A stretch of 64,000 nucleotides of DNA from Brachionus manjavacas (taxonomy: Eukaryota > Rotifera > Eurotatoria > Ploima > Brachionidae), in contig JAHQIY010000001.1 in the NCBI GenBank assembly GCA_019054805.1, positions 11,298,501 to 11,362,500 on the forward strand. Reading direction: 5' to 3'. Below the pieces are notes generated by a model, which saw only the letters and a list, made by a program, of their open reading frames with translations, ran no database searches and was not told where the DNA came from. Numbering within the stretch: position 1 is the first letter of the stretch; every line of letters begins with the position of its first letter. Below are positions 10,180 to 23,597 of this stretch, piece after piece. A program made the translations under genes and the position numbers.

Positions 10180-12840
10180 ATTTCAGAATTTAGACTTTAG
10201 GTTGCTTTATATTAAGAATTTATATTAACAAAAAAAGAAATTTCTAGAAAGTGCTTTAATATTTACTAAAAAATCAATTCTCGAAATTTCTCGTAAACGC
10301 TTTGAATTTTCATTTTTTAAGTCACTTGCTTTTAGAAGCTTAATGATACAAACATTTGCTTTACTTTCTTAACAAATGGCTAAAAGTAAATGAATTAAAC
10401 GGAAGTAAAAAAAAATGTAAAAATCAAATTTATTTTTAGATAAAATGATTATTTAAAGCTTGAGTGAAAATATTTTCTCTGTTGAAATTAATTAATTTAA
10501 TCACCAATTTTTGCTTATCTTTAAAAAAAAATTGATATTATTAAATGAAATTTTGTAGAATGTCCCAAGGAGGAATAAATTTAAAATAAAATTAAAATCA
10601 ATGCCAGGAAAATCTGGACTTTTCTCAAAAGGATTATATTTACCAAAAATTAAATAAAAATTCAAGGGTTTTTTTTAAGAAAAATTTAATAAAAAATATT
10701 ATTCGGGTGTCACTTCATCTTCGATTAAGCTAGCAAAATTTTGCTGAAAGCTGAGGGTTTTGGTAATGAAAATGTCACTTTATTTAATCTATAAAAAATT
10801 ATTTAAAATGTAATGAATTTTGATTTTAGTTTATTATTTTTTTGCGATTTATTCTTTAATTCGTTTCTAATCAAATCAACACAGCTTAAATTCTCTCAAT
10901 TGTTTTGAAAATTATGTAATTGATTTATTTTTTGAGATATTATCTTTTCATTTTATTCAATTTAAGGTTAAAAAATTCTAAAGGAGATTTAAAGAAATTT
11001 AAAATATTTATTTAAGTTCCTAAAATAATAATTTGTAGTCTCAGACATTTCAAAAATATTCTAATTTTTAATATTTTTGAAATTAATACTCAGATAGCAT
11101 AAATTAAAAAACAAAATTTTAAACAAATCATTTAGATTAATAGAATCTGACGGAGTTTATTAGACTCGAAATTAATATGTCTGGTTCCAGTTTATGATTT
11201 GGGGCAATATAAATAACTCATAAAAAAAATTTCTCAAAAAATCTGAAGTTTTTCTTTAAATTTTTTACAAATTTTATTCGATCAGAAGCTAAAGTATACA
11301 AATTGATTTTAACTAAATTGCTCCGCTCTGAATTCAAAATTTGTTTTTCACTTAAGAATACTTTATACGAATTCTGGTAAATTGTTCTTTATATTTAGGG
11401 TTTCTTTATTAATTATCTTCTTGTAAAACTAAACTTGGTAAATTATCTAATTCTTAAAGTTGGTGTTCAAAAATTTTAAAAATCGAATAAAAATTAAATA
11501 AAATTTGCTTTTTTTTGCGTAAAATACATTAATCGCAAAATCACTTTAATTCATTAATCATTTTTAAATTTAAATCTTTTATTTTTTCAAATCAAATTAA
11601 TAAATTCTGCTCATAAGATTAAATAAAAGGCTTTTTGACTGTTTTGTTAAAAGAAAAAAATAACTAAAGCCTAACATTCTTAATTTAATTTTTTTTTACA
11701 AAAATATTTTATTAGAAAATTTTTTTAAATTTTTGAAAAAAAAAAAAATGAATAATCGTTTGGTTATTTTCCTTAGTCAAAATTTAAAAGATTCATTCTA
11801 AAATTTTTAAAATAATACTTTTTTAAATTTCTGTTATTTAAATTTTTTTTAAAAAATCGAAAATTTAAATTGATTTTTTCTATTGCATTAATTATTTTGT
11901 GTATTTATTAATTATTAATTAGATTTTATAAAATAAATGCAAATGATAATTCTCAGCAGGTAAAATTTTGATTTTGGTCTGAAAATCGTAACTAATTTTT
12001 TTAAATCAATTTTAATTCTAAAAATATTTAAGAAAATTAAATTAAATTTTATTTTGGTCTGGAAAATTCCAAATAACTGAAATATCGACTGATTAAAAGC
12101 AGAAAAATTCAAATAATCTATTCATTAGCTTGGCTAAATCAAAAGTTTAAAAATATATTTATTTTAAAAAATCACATTCAATTTTTAAGTTTAGATAAAG
12201 TAAAATCGAGTTGTAATGTTATATTTAGAAAAAGTTTTTTTAAGTCTAAAAATTTTAAATATTCATTAACCCAAAATTAATTCCATAATTCATTATTAAT
12301 TCAATAATCATGCTTAGTCGTGTTTTGGATTGAATCATCAATTCATTGAATGCTGTTAAGCCTTTTTTGAGTAACAATTGAAAGGAAAGTTTGAAATTTA
12401 AAAAAAAATGGTTCTGGATTCTCCCATTCAAATGGTTCAAGATAAATTTAAATGAACTTAAGTTTATTTCTATTTTCAACTATCGTTTAATTTTATTATC
12501 AAAAATATTTTTTTTAATTAATAAAATTAGCATTTTTACACAATTTTTTATAAGCTTGTCATTTATATAATTTTTTTTTCGTGTAATAACTGAATACTGT
12601 CCTAAAATTTGTCTCTCTTTTGTTTGAGTATCAATTTACAGCAATTTAAAAAGTTAAGAGTTCATCGATTATTCATATTAAATTTTTTGTTTCAGGTATT
12701 GTTTATCTCACGTTGTGTTATAACAAAAATCTATGATGGATTCTAAGTTTCTCTATCATTTTATATTTGTATCTATCTCTATTGATTACTAAAATTTAGA
12801 TAAAATTAAAGATTTTCATTTTTTTTATTAAAAAAAAAAC
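10180..12840. other. Long AT-rich intergenic spacer
   Basis: The sequence is very AT-rich, with runs of A and T and short ORFs rich in Phe, Ile, Lys and Asn that look random. It must contain the divergent promoters of FKBP (minus) and TOP2 (plus). I recognise no specific site. Confidence 0.5.
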
Positions 12841-15800
12841 ATGTCAAATAAACTAGCTGTGGAAAAAATTTACCAAAAAAAGACCCAACTCGAGCATATA
12901 CTGCTCAGACCAGACACTTATATAGGCAGTGTGGAGCGTCTAGAGCAAGAAATGTGGGTCTGGGACTTTGACCAAGAGAAAATGCTTAAAAAAAACATAA
13001 AATACGTTCCGGGTCTATTCAAAATATTCGATGAAATAATTGGTAATTTATTTAAATTGATAAAATTAATAAAAAAATTTGAAAAAAAATTATTTTTTTA
13101 AATTTTTTTTCAGTCAATGCAGCCGATAATAAAATAAGAGACAGTGGCATGAGTGTCATCAAAGTCAACATAGACAAAGCTCAAAATATGATTAAAGTGT
13201 ACAATAATGGCAAAGGCATTCCAATTGTTGAGCACAAAGATGAGAAAGTATTTGTCCCGACCCTAATTTTCGGTCATTTGTTGACTTCCAGCAATTACAA
13301 TGACAGCGAAAAAAAGGTCACCGGTGGCAGAAATGGTTTTGGGGCCAAACTGTGCAACATTTTCAGCACCAAGTTCATTGTGGAAACTTCCTGCAAAGAG
13401 AGCAAAAAATACTTCAAACAAACTTGGCAGTCAAACATGAACAAAACGGCTGATCCAATAATTAAAGCCAACAAGGACCAGGATTTTACATGCATCACTT
13501 TCTATCCAGATTTGGCCAAATTCGGCATGGACAGTCTCGAGGAGGACACCATTGCTCTTTTGGCCAAACGAGCCTATGACATAGCGGCATCTACTCGCGG
13601 AGTCAAAGTCTACCTGAATGATAAAAAGCTTCCTATTAGCAAATTTGAAGATTACTGCAAATTGTATGTTTCCAACAACACCAATGAGTCGGATTTTTTG
13701 GGCTCAAATAACCAGGCCAAAATTTTGTACGACAATCCTAATCCTAGATGGGAAATTGCCATCTCTTTTTCGGACATTGGCTTTCAACAAGTCAGCTTTG
13801 TGAACAGCATAGCAACTACCAAAGGTGGTCGTCATGTGGACTACATTAGCGACCAGATAGTCAAGTATTTGGGTGAAGTGGTGAACAAAAAAAGTGGCAA
13901 AAACAGCACTCAAGTAAAGCCATTTCAGATCAAAAATCACATTTGGCTGTTTGTGAACTGTCTGATTGAGAACCCGGTCTTTGAGTCACAGACCAAAGAA
14001 TGCATGTCTTTGCAGATAAAAAATTTCGGCTCCAAATGTCAGCTGTCCGAGGACTTTCTGAAAAAAATCGCCTCCAAATCAGGCATTGTGGACCGAGTAC
14101 TGAACTGGCTGGCTTTTAAGGAAAAAACAGACTTGGAAAAAACCGGCTCTAAATCAAAACAAAGCAAGGTCCGAGGCATACCTAAGCTGGACGATGCCAA
14201 CAACGCTGGAACCAGGGACTCATTGAACTGCACTTTGATTTTGACCGAAGGAGACTCGGCCAAAACTTTGGCAGTAGCTGGTCTGGGCGTGCTAGGCCGT
14301 GATAGATACGGCGTGTTTCCACTAAGGGGCAAAATGTTGAATGTGCGCGAAGCAACCGCCAAACAAATTCTGGAAAACAATGAAATAACCAGCATTTGTA
14401 AAATAATAGGCCTAAATTTTAAGGAAAAATACGAATCCAAGGATTCGCTCAGGCATTTGAGATATGGCAAAATAATGATCATGACAGATCAGGATTTCGA
14501 TGGCTCGCACATCAAAGGTCTGATCATAAATTTTATTCATCACCAATGGCCCAACTTGCTAAAGCATGGCTTTATAGAAGAATTTATAACGCCCATTATA
14601 AAAGTGTCCAAGAGCAATGCCGAAAAAGCTTTTTATTCCATGCCCGAGTTCGAAGAGTGGCAACAGTCCACACTCGATTGGCACACTTGGAAAATAAAGT
14701 ACTACAAAGGTTTGGGCACATCGACTTCCAAAGAAGCCAAAGAGTATTTTTCCGACATGAACCGGCATTGCATTAAATTCGAGTACACGGGCACCAGAGA
14801 TGACTTGGCAATACAGTTGGCTTTTAACAAGAAGCTAGTTGAAGAGCGCAAGGACTGGCTGACCAGATTTATGGAAAGTCGAAATTCAGAAAGAAACAAC
14901 TATTTGTATCAGAAGGATACGAAAAAAATCAACTACTCCCAATTTATAAACAAAGAATTGGTGTTGTTCAGCAATTTGGACAACGAGCGTTCAATACCAA
15001 GTCTAGTTGACGGCTTTAAGCCTGGTCAGCGAAAAGTGTTGTTCGCTTGTTTTAAAAGAAACTTGCAGAAAGAGATCAAAGTGGCACAATTGGCAGGCTC
15101 GGTGGCAGAGTTGAGCGCGTACCATCACGGCGAGCAGTCGTTGATGGGAACCATAATCAATTTGGCTCAAAATTTTGTCGGAAGCAATAACATAAACTTG
15201 TTGCTTCCGATCGGTCAATTTGGCACACGACTCCATGGTGGCAAAGACGCAGCAAGCCCCCGTTACATATTCACAAATTTGTCTCCTCTTACCAGGTTTA
15301 TATTCAATCCAAAAGATGATCCTTTGTTTAATTATTTGAATGACGATGGCCAAACAGTCGAGCCCGAGTTCTATTGTCCAATATTGCCAATGGTTCTGGT
15401 CAACGGGGCCGAGGGCATAGGCACCGGTTGGGCTGTCAAAATTCCCGATTTTAACCCCAGAGAAATAATTGATAATTTGATCAGATTAATTAAAGGCCAA
15501 GAGTTGAAAGCCATGAAACCTTTTTATAAAAATTTTAGAGGCTCTATTGACAAGCTAGATGACTCTCATTACTTGGTCAATGGCGAAATAGCCCTTATTT
15601 TTGATGACAATGATAGCAAAAATGATTATACTATTGAAATAAGTGAGTTGCCTATTGGAACTTGGACCCAGGTGTACAAGGAAAGTGTTTTGGAGAGCTT
15701 TTTGCACGGCCCGGACTCAAAAAGTGAAGGGACCAAATCAGCACCATTCAGTCCTCTTATCAACGACTACAAAGAGTACCATACGGACGCAACTGTCCGC

Positions 15801-17504
15801 TTTTTGGTCAAGATGAGCAATAAACAGTATCAGTACGCACTGGACCAAGGCGGGCTTCATAAATTTTTCAAAATTCAAAAATCCATTGCTCTCACCAACA
15901 TGGTCTTGTTTGATTCCAAAGGATGTCTGAGGAGATACGACTCTCCGTTGGACATAGTCAAAGAGTTCTATGAGGTAAGACTTGACTTCTATGTGAAAAG
16001 AAAGGAGTATTTGGAGGCGATGCTGGGCGCTGAGAGTGCCAAGTTGAACAATATTGCCAGATTTATAGTAGAGAAAATTGAGGGAAAGATAAAAGTGGAA
16101 AATTTGAAAAAAAAAGATCTGATCAAAATGCTGGCTAGCAAGGGCTTCGAATCGGACCCGGTCAAAAAATGGAAGGAAAAGATAAATAGAGAAAAGGAAG
16201 TCACCAGTGACGTAGACTTGGAGTCGGATTTTTGCGATAGTGGTCACGACTTTAATTATCTGTTGTCCATGCCTTTGTGGAACTTGACTTTGGAAAAGAA
16301 AGAAGAAATACTCAAGCAGCAAAAGGCAAAGTTGGTCGAGCTGAAAGAAATTCAGTCGAAAAGCGCCAAGGATTTATGGCTCGACGACTTGGACCAATTT
16401 AAGAGTGAGCTGCAAAATTTTGAGGACAAAGAAAAAGAGGAAATCGAGGCATCGATTAAGAAAAATTTAAAAATTCAAAAAAAATCCAAAAATTTGCGCC
16501 ACGAGTACATGCCGGATGCGAATGGAGAGAGAGTTGTAGCAAAACCTGATGCGCAGTTGATTGCCAAAACCGAGAAGGAAACTCAACTCAAATTGCTCAC
16601 CAAGACTAAGAAAGAGGAAAACAAAACACTTTCGTTGATAGATGTGATCACTACTGAGGGAAAATTGGACGAAGAAAAAATCAAGTTTGCCCAGGAGTTT
16701 TCAAACAATTTGGCTAATACTAACAAATCGAGAGTCAGAGCTGTCAAGACACCAAAAAAAATAGAAGAAAAAAAATCTGACCAGACTCAAAATGATATAA
16801 AAGAGGAAAAAAATGATACAAAAATAAAAAATTCGGCTAAAAAAAAAGAGAAAATTGTGGTCGAGACAGACGACGAGGAAAGTTTTGATGAGGAAATTAT
16901 GGAAAAAAGTGTCTTGGGTGAAACAAGAAGCTCAGGTCGGGCTAAAAAAAATATTACTTATAAATTTAGTGAAGAATCTGATGATGACATGGACCAGAGT
17001 TTAGGAAAAGAAGCTGAAAGTACTGATAGCGAAATGGAAGGTGATTTGGGAGATAAAAACACCATAAAAAAGAAAAGAAATGAAATTAATCAAAAAGAGG
17101 AAAATGATATTAAAGAAGATTTTGTATCGGACTCAGAGTGTGAGATAGCAGATAAAAAAACAAAAAGTGCTGGTAAAAAAAATGACAAAGCCAATGTAGG
17201 GAAAAAGAAGAGTGGCCCTAGGAAAAAAAAAGAATCTAGTGAAAAAATATCGCCTAAAAAGAAAAAATCTAAAAGTGAAATTTCTAGTGACGATGAACAG
17301 TCTGATGATGAAAATTCAGATTTTGAAATCGAACTTAAAGCCAAAAAAAGTGCTAATAAATCAACTCATAGGCAAAGAACGAGCTCAAAGCGCAAAAAAA
17401 TTGATTCTGATGATGAAGATGAAAAACCGAAAAAAACGAGAAATAAGAGATCAAAAAATATATGTAGTGATAGTGACGACGATGAACTTAATAAATTAGA
17501 TTGA
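12841..17504 (+). CDS. TOP2: DNA topoisomerase II
   Basis: Exon 1 is 12841-13042 and exon 2 is 13114-17504, with a 71-bp GT-AG intron that splits the Val codon of FDEII-VNAADN. The product is about 1530 residues, the size of human TOP2A. It relaxes and decatenates DNA by passing one duplex through a double-strand break, in the nucleus. Visible parts are: the GHKL ATPase with NNGKGIP and GGRNGFGAKL; TOPRIM with EGDSA (Glu446) and DQDFDGSH (Asp526, Asp528, Asp530); and the catalytic Tyr785 in ASPRYIF. The last roughly 330 residues are a Lys/Asp/Glu/Ser-rich, low-complexity nuclear tail. Poly(A) signals lie at 17522-17531. The coding part is far less AT-rich than its surroundings. This looks like the sole type II enzyme gene in view and appears intact. 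Confidence 0.97.
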
Positions 17505-17531
17505 AATCATTTTTTTATGTAAATAAATAAA

Positions 17532-18214
17532 AATTTTAGTGATTTTTTAATGAAAATTTTTGTCATTTCGATTATAAAATATGGATGATGGTATTCTTTT
17601 TAAGTTTAAAAAAATTGTAAATTTTAAACAAAATAAAATATAATCGCTGCATAATTTATATTTTTAATCTATAAAATCTTTGGCTTATATTTTCTGGAAT
17701 GCAAATTTTTCAATCTAAAAATTTATTTCCAAAAGTTTATCATTTGATAAAATGGAATGGAATAATAGACACAAATGAGATATTATAAATTGAACAAAAT
17801 ACAACCCTTTCTCCAATATGGTTTATTATATCTACACGAGAGTTTGACATTTGTGTTTTGCGTAATTTTACGTAAATTTACGTAAAACCAAAAAGGTAAA
17901 AAAATTTAAAAAATTAAAAAAAACCATTAAATTTCTAATTAAAAACCATTGTTTTTTTTTTAACGTAAATTTACGTAAAAGCCTTGTTCTTAATTTGTTA
18001 AAAAATGCAAAAATTGCATTTACATAAAATTGCAAAATACCCCACCAATTAATTATACGTTTCAAATTTGAAAATTTAACTATAGTGATAGAGAAAAATC
18101 AAAATTTTAAATTAAAATTTTATCAAGTAAAAAAATTTTACTTTTTTTCAACATTTTACACTATTAAAATTAATCAAATAAATAAAAAATGAAAAATTTA
18201 TAATAAGAAAAAAC
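17532..18214. repeat. Intergenic with ACGTAAATTTACGT palindromes
   Basis: The perfect palindrome ACGTAAATTTACGT occurs near 17869-17882 and again near 17963-17976. It is flanked by ACGTAAAA words, and TACGTAAA variants recur near 18360 and 18490. Similar text rich in TTTTTTACCATTTTT and ACGAAAAT also occurs at 63350-63850, so this is probably a dispersed element. No gene is visible. Confidence 0.45.
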
Positions 18215-18290
18215 TTTATCAACAATTCGCTACGTTTCGGTAAAACAAAGTTACCATCATCAAGCTGTTAATTTATCCAAAAGGAAATAA
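18215..18290 (-). mobile_element. Penelope-like element terminus with hammerhead-like core (degenerate)
   Basis: Read on the minus strand, the sequence has TTGATGATGGTAA, a short loop, TTACC, then GAAACGTAGCG. This follows the order of a hammerhead ribozyme core (CTGATGA, stem II, GAAA, short stem III), which is typical of Penelope-like retroelement termini. The first core base appears changed from C to T and stem III does not close properly, so ribozyme activity is doubtful. No RT ORF is attached. Confidence 0.4.
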
Positions 18291-20580
18291 TAGGATAAAC
18301 AAGTTTTTTACTATTTTTTACTTTTTTTTACCATTTTTTACCATTAAAGAAAAAGGTTTTTACGTAAATATACGTAGAATAAAGTAAAATTTGGTAAATT
18401 TTTTTTTATTTGAAATTCAATGTTTTTTTTAAATTTTTCAAGTTTTTTGAAAAATTATGAAAAATTTGTCAATATTTTGGCCTTTTGTTTTTACGTAAAG
18501 TTACGTAAATTTCGTAAAAACACAAAAAGAGTTTTGGCCTGTTATAACGCCAAAAGCGGTCATTTTAATTATTAAATTGCTTTATTTATTTTCCCTCCTA
18601 TCATATACGTAAAAACAATTCTTTTGTTAACAAAAAAAAAATTGTTAACTTTTGCAAGATACTGTATACGATAACTTAAATTTTTGATGTCAAAAAAAAA
18701 AATGAACATACTCTTTTATTTAGAATTGAATTAGAATAGCTTCTTGAAACGGACAGTAGTTAAGAAGACATCATAATTGAATTTAGTAGAATAGTGACTA
18801 TTCATTTTTTCAAAAATGGAAAATTAAAAATTTATATTATATTTTTATTTTACTTGAAAAGGGATCAAAATTTATCAAAACAAAATGTATATGATTATAG
18901 GCTTACTAAAAAAAATGCCATTATTAATTTATTCTTAAATTGTATTTAAATTTTCAATAAAATAAAGAAATTACTAAATTTTACATTTTTTGTTTAAATG
19001 ATCTCTTGTTCATACTGACAAAGAGTCTAGAAGCATTTTGAATTCTAAAACAAGCCTTCCGAATATTCCAAAAGTGAAATTCTTTTTCATTAATTTAAAC
19101 TGACAAAATTGAGTTATTTAAACTTCAATGATGAAACAACATTAAACAAAATATGTTTCACTAAATTTAACAAATAAGGGTTTAAATTTTAACATGAAAA
19201 TATTAATGATCAAATAATATATCAATATTTTGTCTCTATGATCTATTCTAATTAGAATTTTTTTTGCAATTTGTAAATTTATTTTATTTAAATATTAAAA
19301 TTCTGATATCGCTACTTAAACAAATTTAAATTACTTATTATTATTATTTATTCATAAAATTACGTGGTTATAATTGTTAAAAATTTTATTTTTCAATTCT
19401 AAATTAACTTACAATTTGATTAAAAATAATCAATTTAAAATTTACAGAAAAACCTTTTGTAAATAATACGTATTTTTATCAGGAATTTAAATTTATAATG
19501 GAATTTTTGTATGAAAATTCACAAAGCCTATTCTAGACACCTCGAAGGAAGACCAAGACGAAATGGAGGAGAATAGTTTATAGGGAGCTGAAAGAGAAAT
19601 AAAAGTCAGAGCAAAAAAATAATCTTTGTAAATAGAGAAAAATTTATTTTAATTTTAAGTAAACCCCGTTTTTCTGGTTATATTTTACGGACAAATGAAT
19701 ATTAATAACAGATTGATTCTATTTACTATATCAAATGCATTACTGGCTTTTAACGCACATTTAATTAGAGTTCCTCGTTTAATTTGGTATTTGATTGAGG
19801 ATTCTAAATGATACCGGTAACTTTTTATTTTAATATCGATAAATTTTAACGAGATTTCTATTTTTTAGTTAAAAGAAATTTTTGATTTACTCTTGGATAC
19901 CCTGGCTCAAATATCTTCATTCCAATCAAGTTCTTTATTGGTAAAATTATCCAAATTTGACCAAGTTGGTACGGATTTTCCAAATATTCACAATAAAAAA
20001 AATCTAATTATTTAAATAAAGAAGGTGTTAAAAAAAAATAAAATACTAAGTTAAAATCTTTTGGTATTTTTTTTTAATTAAAAAACTTTATTTTCTGTTA
20101 TTTTTAATTTGAATCTAATATATTCTTATTTATTTTGACTTTGTTTTACTGGATAATTATTTATTTTTAATAAACGAATTAAGCAAAAATTAAATGAGAA
20201 CGCTATTATTAGTTAAGGCATTTAAATGCACGTATTTTTGATGCTGTTTAATTATAGCATGAAAATAATTTATTTAGCTAAAAAAAAATTATTTTTGCCA
20301 CGATAAAGTTTTCTTAGAATTCATAATTTAACATTCAAAATTGAAAAATTTCCTTCTAAATTTTAATTTAATAAAATATAGAAAATTTTAATATATGACA
20401 TCATCTTATGACATATAACGCGTTTTTTTAATTTTTTTCAAATTTGCTAAAATCAAAATGTTAAAATTAAAAAAAAAAATTACAATTCAAATCATCTTTT
20501 TACTCAATTTTAAAATAAATGAAATTTCTTAATAATAATAATAATAATAAAAAAACAAAAAAAATAAAAACAAAAAGCTT
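18291..20580. other. Intergenic, with a faint LINE C-terminal remnant
   Basis: The region is mostly AT-rich without genes. At 19525-19605 (plus) the translation PRRKTKTKWRRIVYRELKEK resembles the C-terminal tail of CR1-like LINE proteins, so this is probably a small remnant. (TTACCATTTTT) words lie near 18310-18350. An (AAT)n run is at about 20531-20549, just 3' of the Hox gene. Confidence 0.4.
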
Positions 20581-21327
<747 letters not shown>

Positions 21328-22030
21328 TTTGGCAAATGAGCATTAAAGTGTGGAAAGTCTAAGATTTATTGCGAATTTTTCAAACAAAGACAGAATTAAA
21401 AAGTTGTTTATTAAAAACTAGTTTTTGGTCGTTGGAAATTCAATTTATTAGACAAAAGTGATCTGTGATTTATTGCTGGCAAGTTTTGCATACAATCTTG
21501 ACGATAAGGCTATATCTTAATTAATGTCGTGTGTGAGACATGAATAGAGAGAAATTTTTTATTGGCTTTTTTGTGCCGAGTAAAAAAAATAAAATTTTTA
21601 TCTTAAAACCAATTGTATTATAGATATTCTCAAAAGGACTATTTTTATTTTTGACAATTTCACAGCCTATTCGACTAGAAGACGTTGATTTATAATTGTT
21701 TTTTGATTATTTATTTGTGTCGATAGTTTTACTGTGAAAAATGAAATAGTCCTATTGCGTGATAAGCTAATCGAGATTTTGTTTTTCGGCAATCTTTGGA
21801 CAGAACATGGAAAAGGTTGAAATTAAATTTAAATTAGAAAATTTATGATTAAAGCGACAATTTATTATTTAAAAAAAATTAAATTTTTTAATTCTTTTTT
21901 GTTTTAGGCATTTTTCTTTTAACTTAGTAAATATTTTAAAATATCAAAAAAATTAATAACTTAAAATTTTTATCGTATTTTGATCATCACTTTAAAGCCC
22001 TTATATTACAGAATTTTTTTATTTATAAAA
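21328..22030. other. Upstream region of the Hox gene
   Basis: No coding sequence is visible. It is slightly less AT-rich than most spacers here and presumably holds the Hox promoter and nearby enhancers. No specific binding site can be claimed. Confidence 0.35.
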
Positions 22031-22034
22031 ATTA

Positions 22035-22490
22035 CAGGTCTTGGGAGCTTGGTCTAACAGAACTGGAAACAAGAAGAAAAAGAGGGGACTTTTTACAAAT
22101 ATTTAAGATAAGGAAAGGGTTCGAGAAGATAGATTTGGATATTTGAGAGAATGAGGGAGTAATTGAGGGGACAAGCAGAAAACACAATAGCCAAACAACA
22201 AGGGATAAGCAGGAAGGGACAATGTTGGATAAGTTCTTACTTAACCGAACAGCAACAATCTGGAACCTTTTACCATCGGAAATAGTAGGGACTGATACGG
22301 TCAATCAGTTTAAGGCCAAAATTGATAGACATATGAAGTCGGAGACCTCGAGAAGATCTGTTAACAGAATCTGATACTGAGGAACTTTGACTTAATGCAA
22401 CTTAGGTAGCAAGCTGATAAAGTGCAGCGTTATGAACTGCACTCACACTTATGTGTTACAGCTCACACTACTACTACTACTACTACAGAA
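22035..22490 (+). pseudogene. LINE C-terminal fragment, copy D, with (ACT)n tail
   Basis: The frame reads ELGLTELETRRKRGDFLQIF, then FEKIDLDI, a stop, and later MLDKFLLNRTATIWNLLPSE and VNQFKAKIDRHM. This is the typical C-terminal region of CR1/L2-type LINE proteins, with the RRxRGDL and ...FK..ID motifs. The untranslated end runs to a (ACT)n tail at 22467-22486. It belongs to a different subfamily from copies A-C but has the same kind of tail. Confidence 0.8.
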
Positions 22491-22787
22491 CTATTTTTTT
22501 TTTAATTTAAAATTGTTTCGTTTTTAAGAAAAGTCACTATTTAAAGAATCAAAACCCACTTTTTTCTATTAATTATAAGAAAAAATTTTGTTTGAGATTT
22601 TTCATCATTTATAATTTTTTACCAAATTTTACATTACAAGATAATTAGGGTTGATTTGGTAAAAAATAACTATTACTAATTCTATATATATAAATTATTA
22701 TTTTAAAAAAATATATTTTATATTAAAAAATAAAGTTTCTAAAATAATTAAAGTATTTCCTAATATTAATACTATTGAATTCCTTTT

Positions 22788-22940
22788 AAAGGAGAATGTC
22801 CGGTAAAAGTCTAGTTTTACTCTTGCTCAAGTTTTGTCCTAGAGTTAGATGACTAATTAAAGTCCATTTTGAAGCTCTTGAGACAAAAATTAAAAAAATG
22901 TACAGCTCTCTAATTTCAAAGTTGGCCTTGTACCTTAAAA
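22788..22940 (+). repeat. Diverged single arm of the 4943-5716 inverted-repeat element
   Basis: The sequence shares GACAAAAATTAAAAAAATG, ACAGCT and TTTTAAAGGAG(A/C)ATGTCCG with the left arm at 4970-5080, in the same orientation. No matching opposite arm was found nearby, so this is a solo arm or a decayed copy. Confidence 0.6.
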
Positions 22941-23597
22941 ATGCTTCTTAAGTTGCCAAAAATAAAGTTTTGTACCATTTGTACCAAGGTAAAAATCATT
23001 TGTAAAATCTTCATAAAAACAAATAAAAATCCTTATTTGCATATAAAATTTATTAACTTAAAATGTATTTCTAAAGGCTCTGATAAGATACCTTTTCAAG
23101 GGAAGTCTAAAAATGCCCAAAATTTAAAAAAAAGCGAATGATCAAAAATTTTATTCACAGCAATTTTACATTTTAAATTATCGAACAGGTTTTTATTTAA
23201 TTGCATTTTTTAGATAGAATTTTTCACTTATTTTAAATTTTTTAAGTTAATTGAGATTTTTTTTTATAAATTCAAGTTTTTTTTGTTTTCAAAAAACTCT
23301 ATTTTTAGTAAAAATTTCGAAATCAAAAACATAAAAATGAATTATTCTATGGTATAAATTAAAATATTCATTTAATCGCTCATAAAGTTCTATATATCCT
23401 GTAAAAAGAGTAACTTAGTTAAAATTTGAACATTTCATTTATTTACTTGAACAACGGAAATCAATCATTCTAAATAGAAGAGGTTTTTCAGCTTAAAAAT
23501 AAACAAAAATAAAAAATTTAAAAGCATGTTAAACAAAAATCTAAAATAACACCAAATTGTAAAGCATAAACTGAAATTCTAAAATTTTAAAGGAAAA
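22941..23597. other. Upstream spacer of the DEG/ENaC gene
   Basis: AT-rich with no convincing gene. A 66-codon ORF at 22941-23141 looks random (Lys/Ile-rich). Confidence 0.4.

Noticed and set aside
10180-12840. Possible genes in short Phe/Ile/Lys-rich ORFs at 11915-12112 and 12255-12479
   Set aside because: Composition matches translated random AT-rich DNA, with no start context, domain or splice partner.
14039-14482. 147-codon minus-strand ORF inside TOP2, plus similar ORFs at 15738-16322 and 15003-15353
   Set aside because: They are antisense shadows of the strongly supported TOP2 coding frame and show no domain.
22032-22304. 90-codon minus-strand ORF
   Set aside because: It is antisense to the LINE C-terminal fragment D, whose plus frame carries recognisable motifs.
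22941-23141. 66-codon plus ORF upstream of the DEG/ENaC gene
   Set aside because: Lys/Ile-rich with no similarity, and overlapping the end of a repeat arm.
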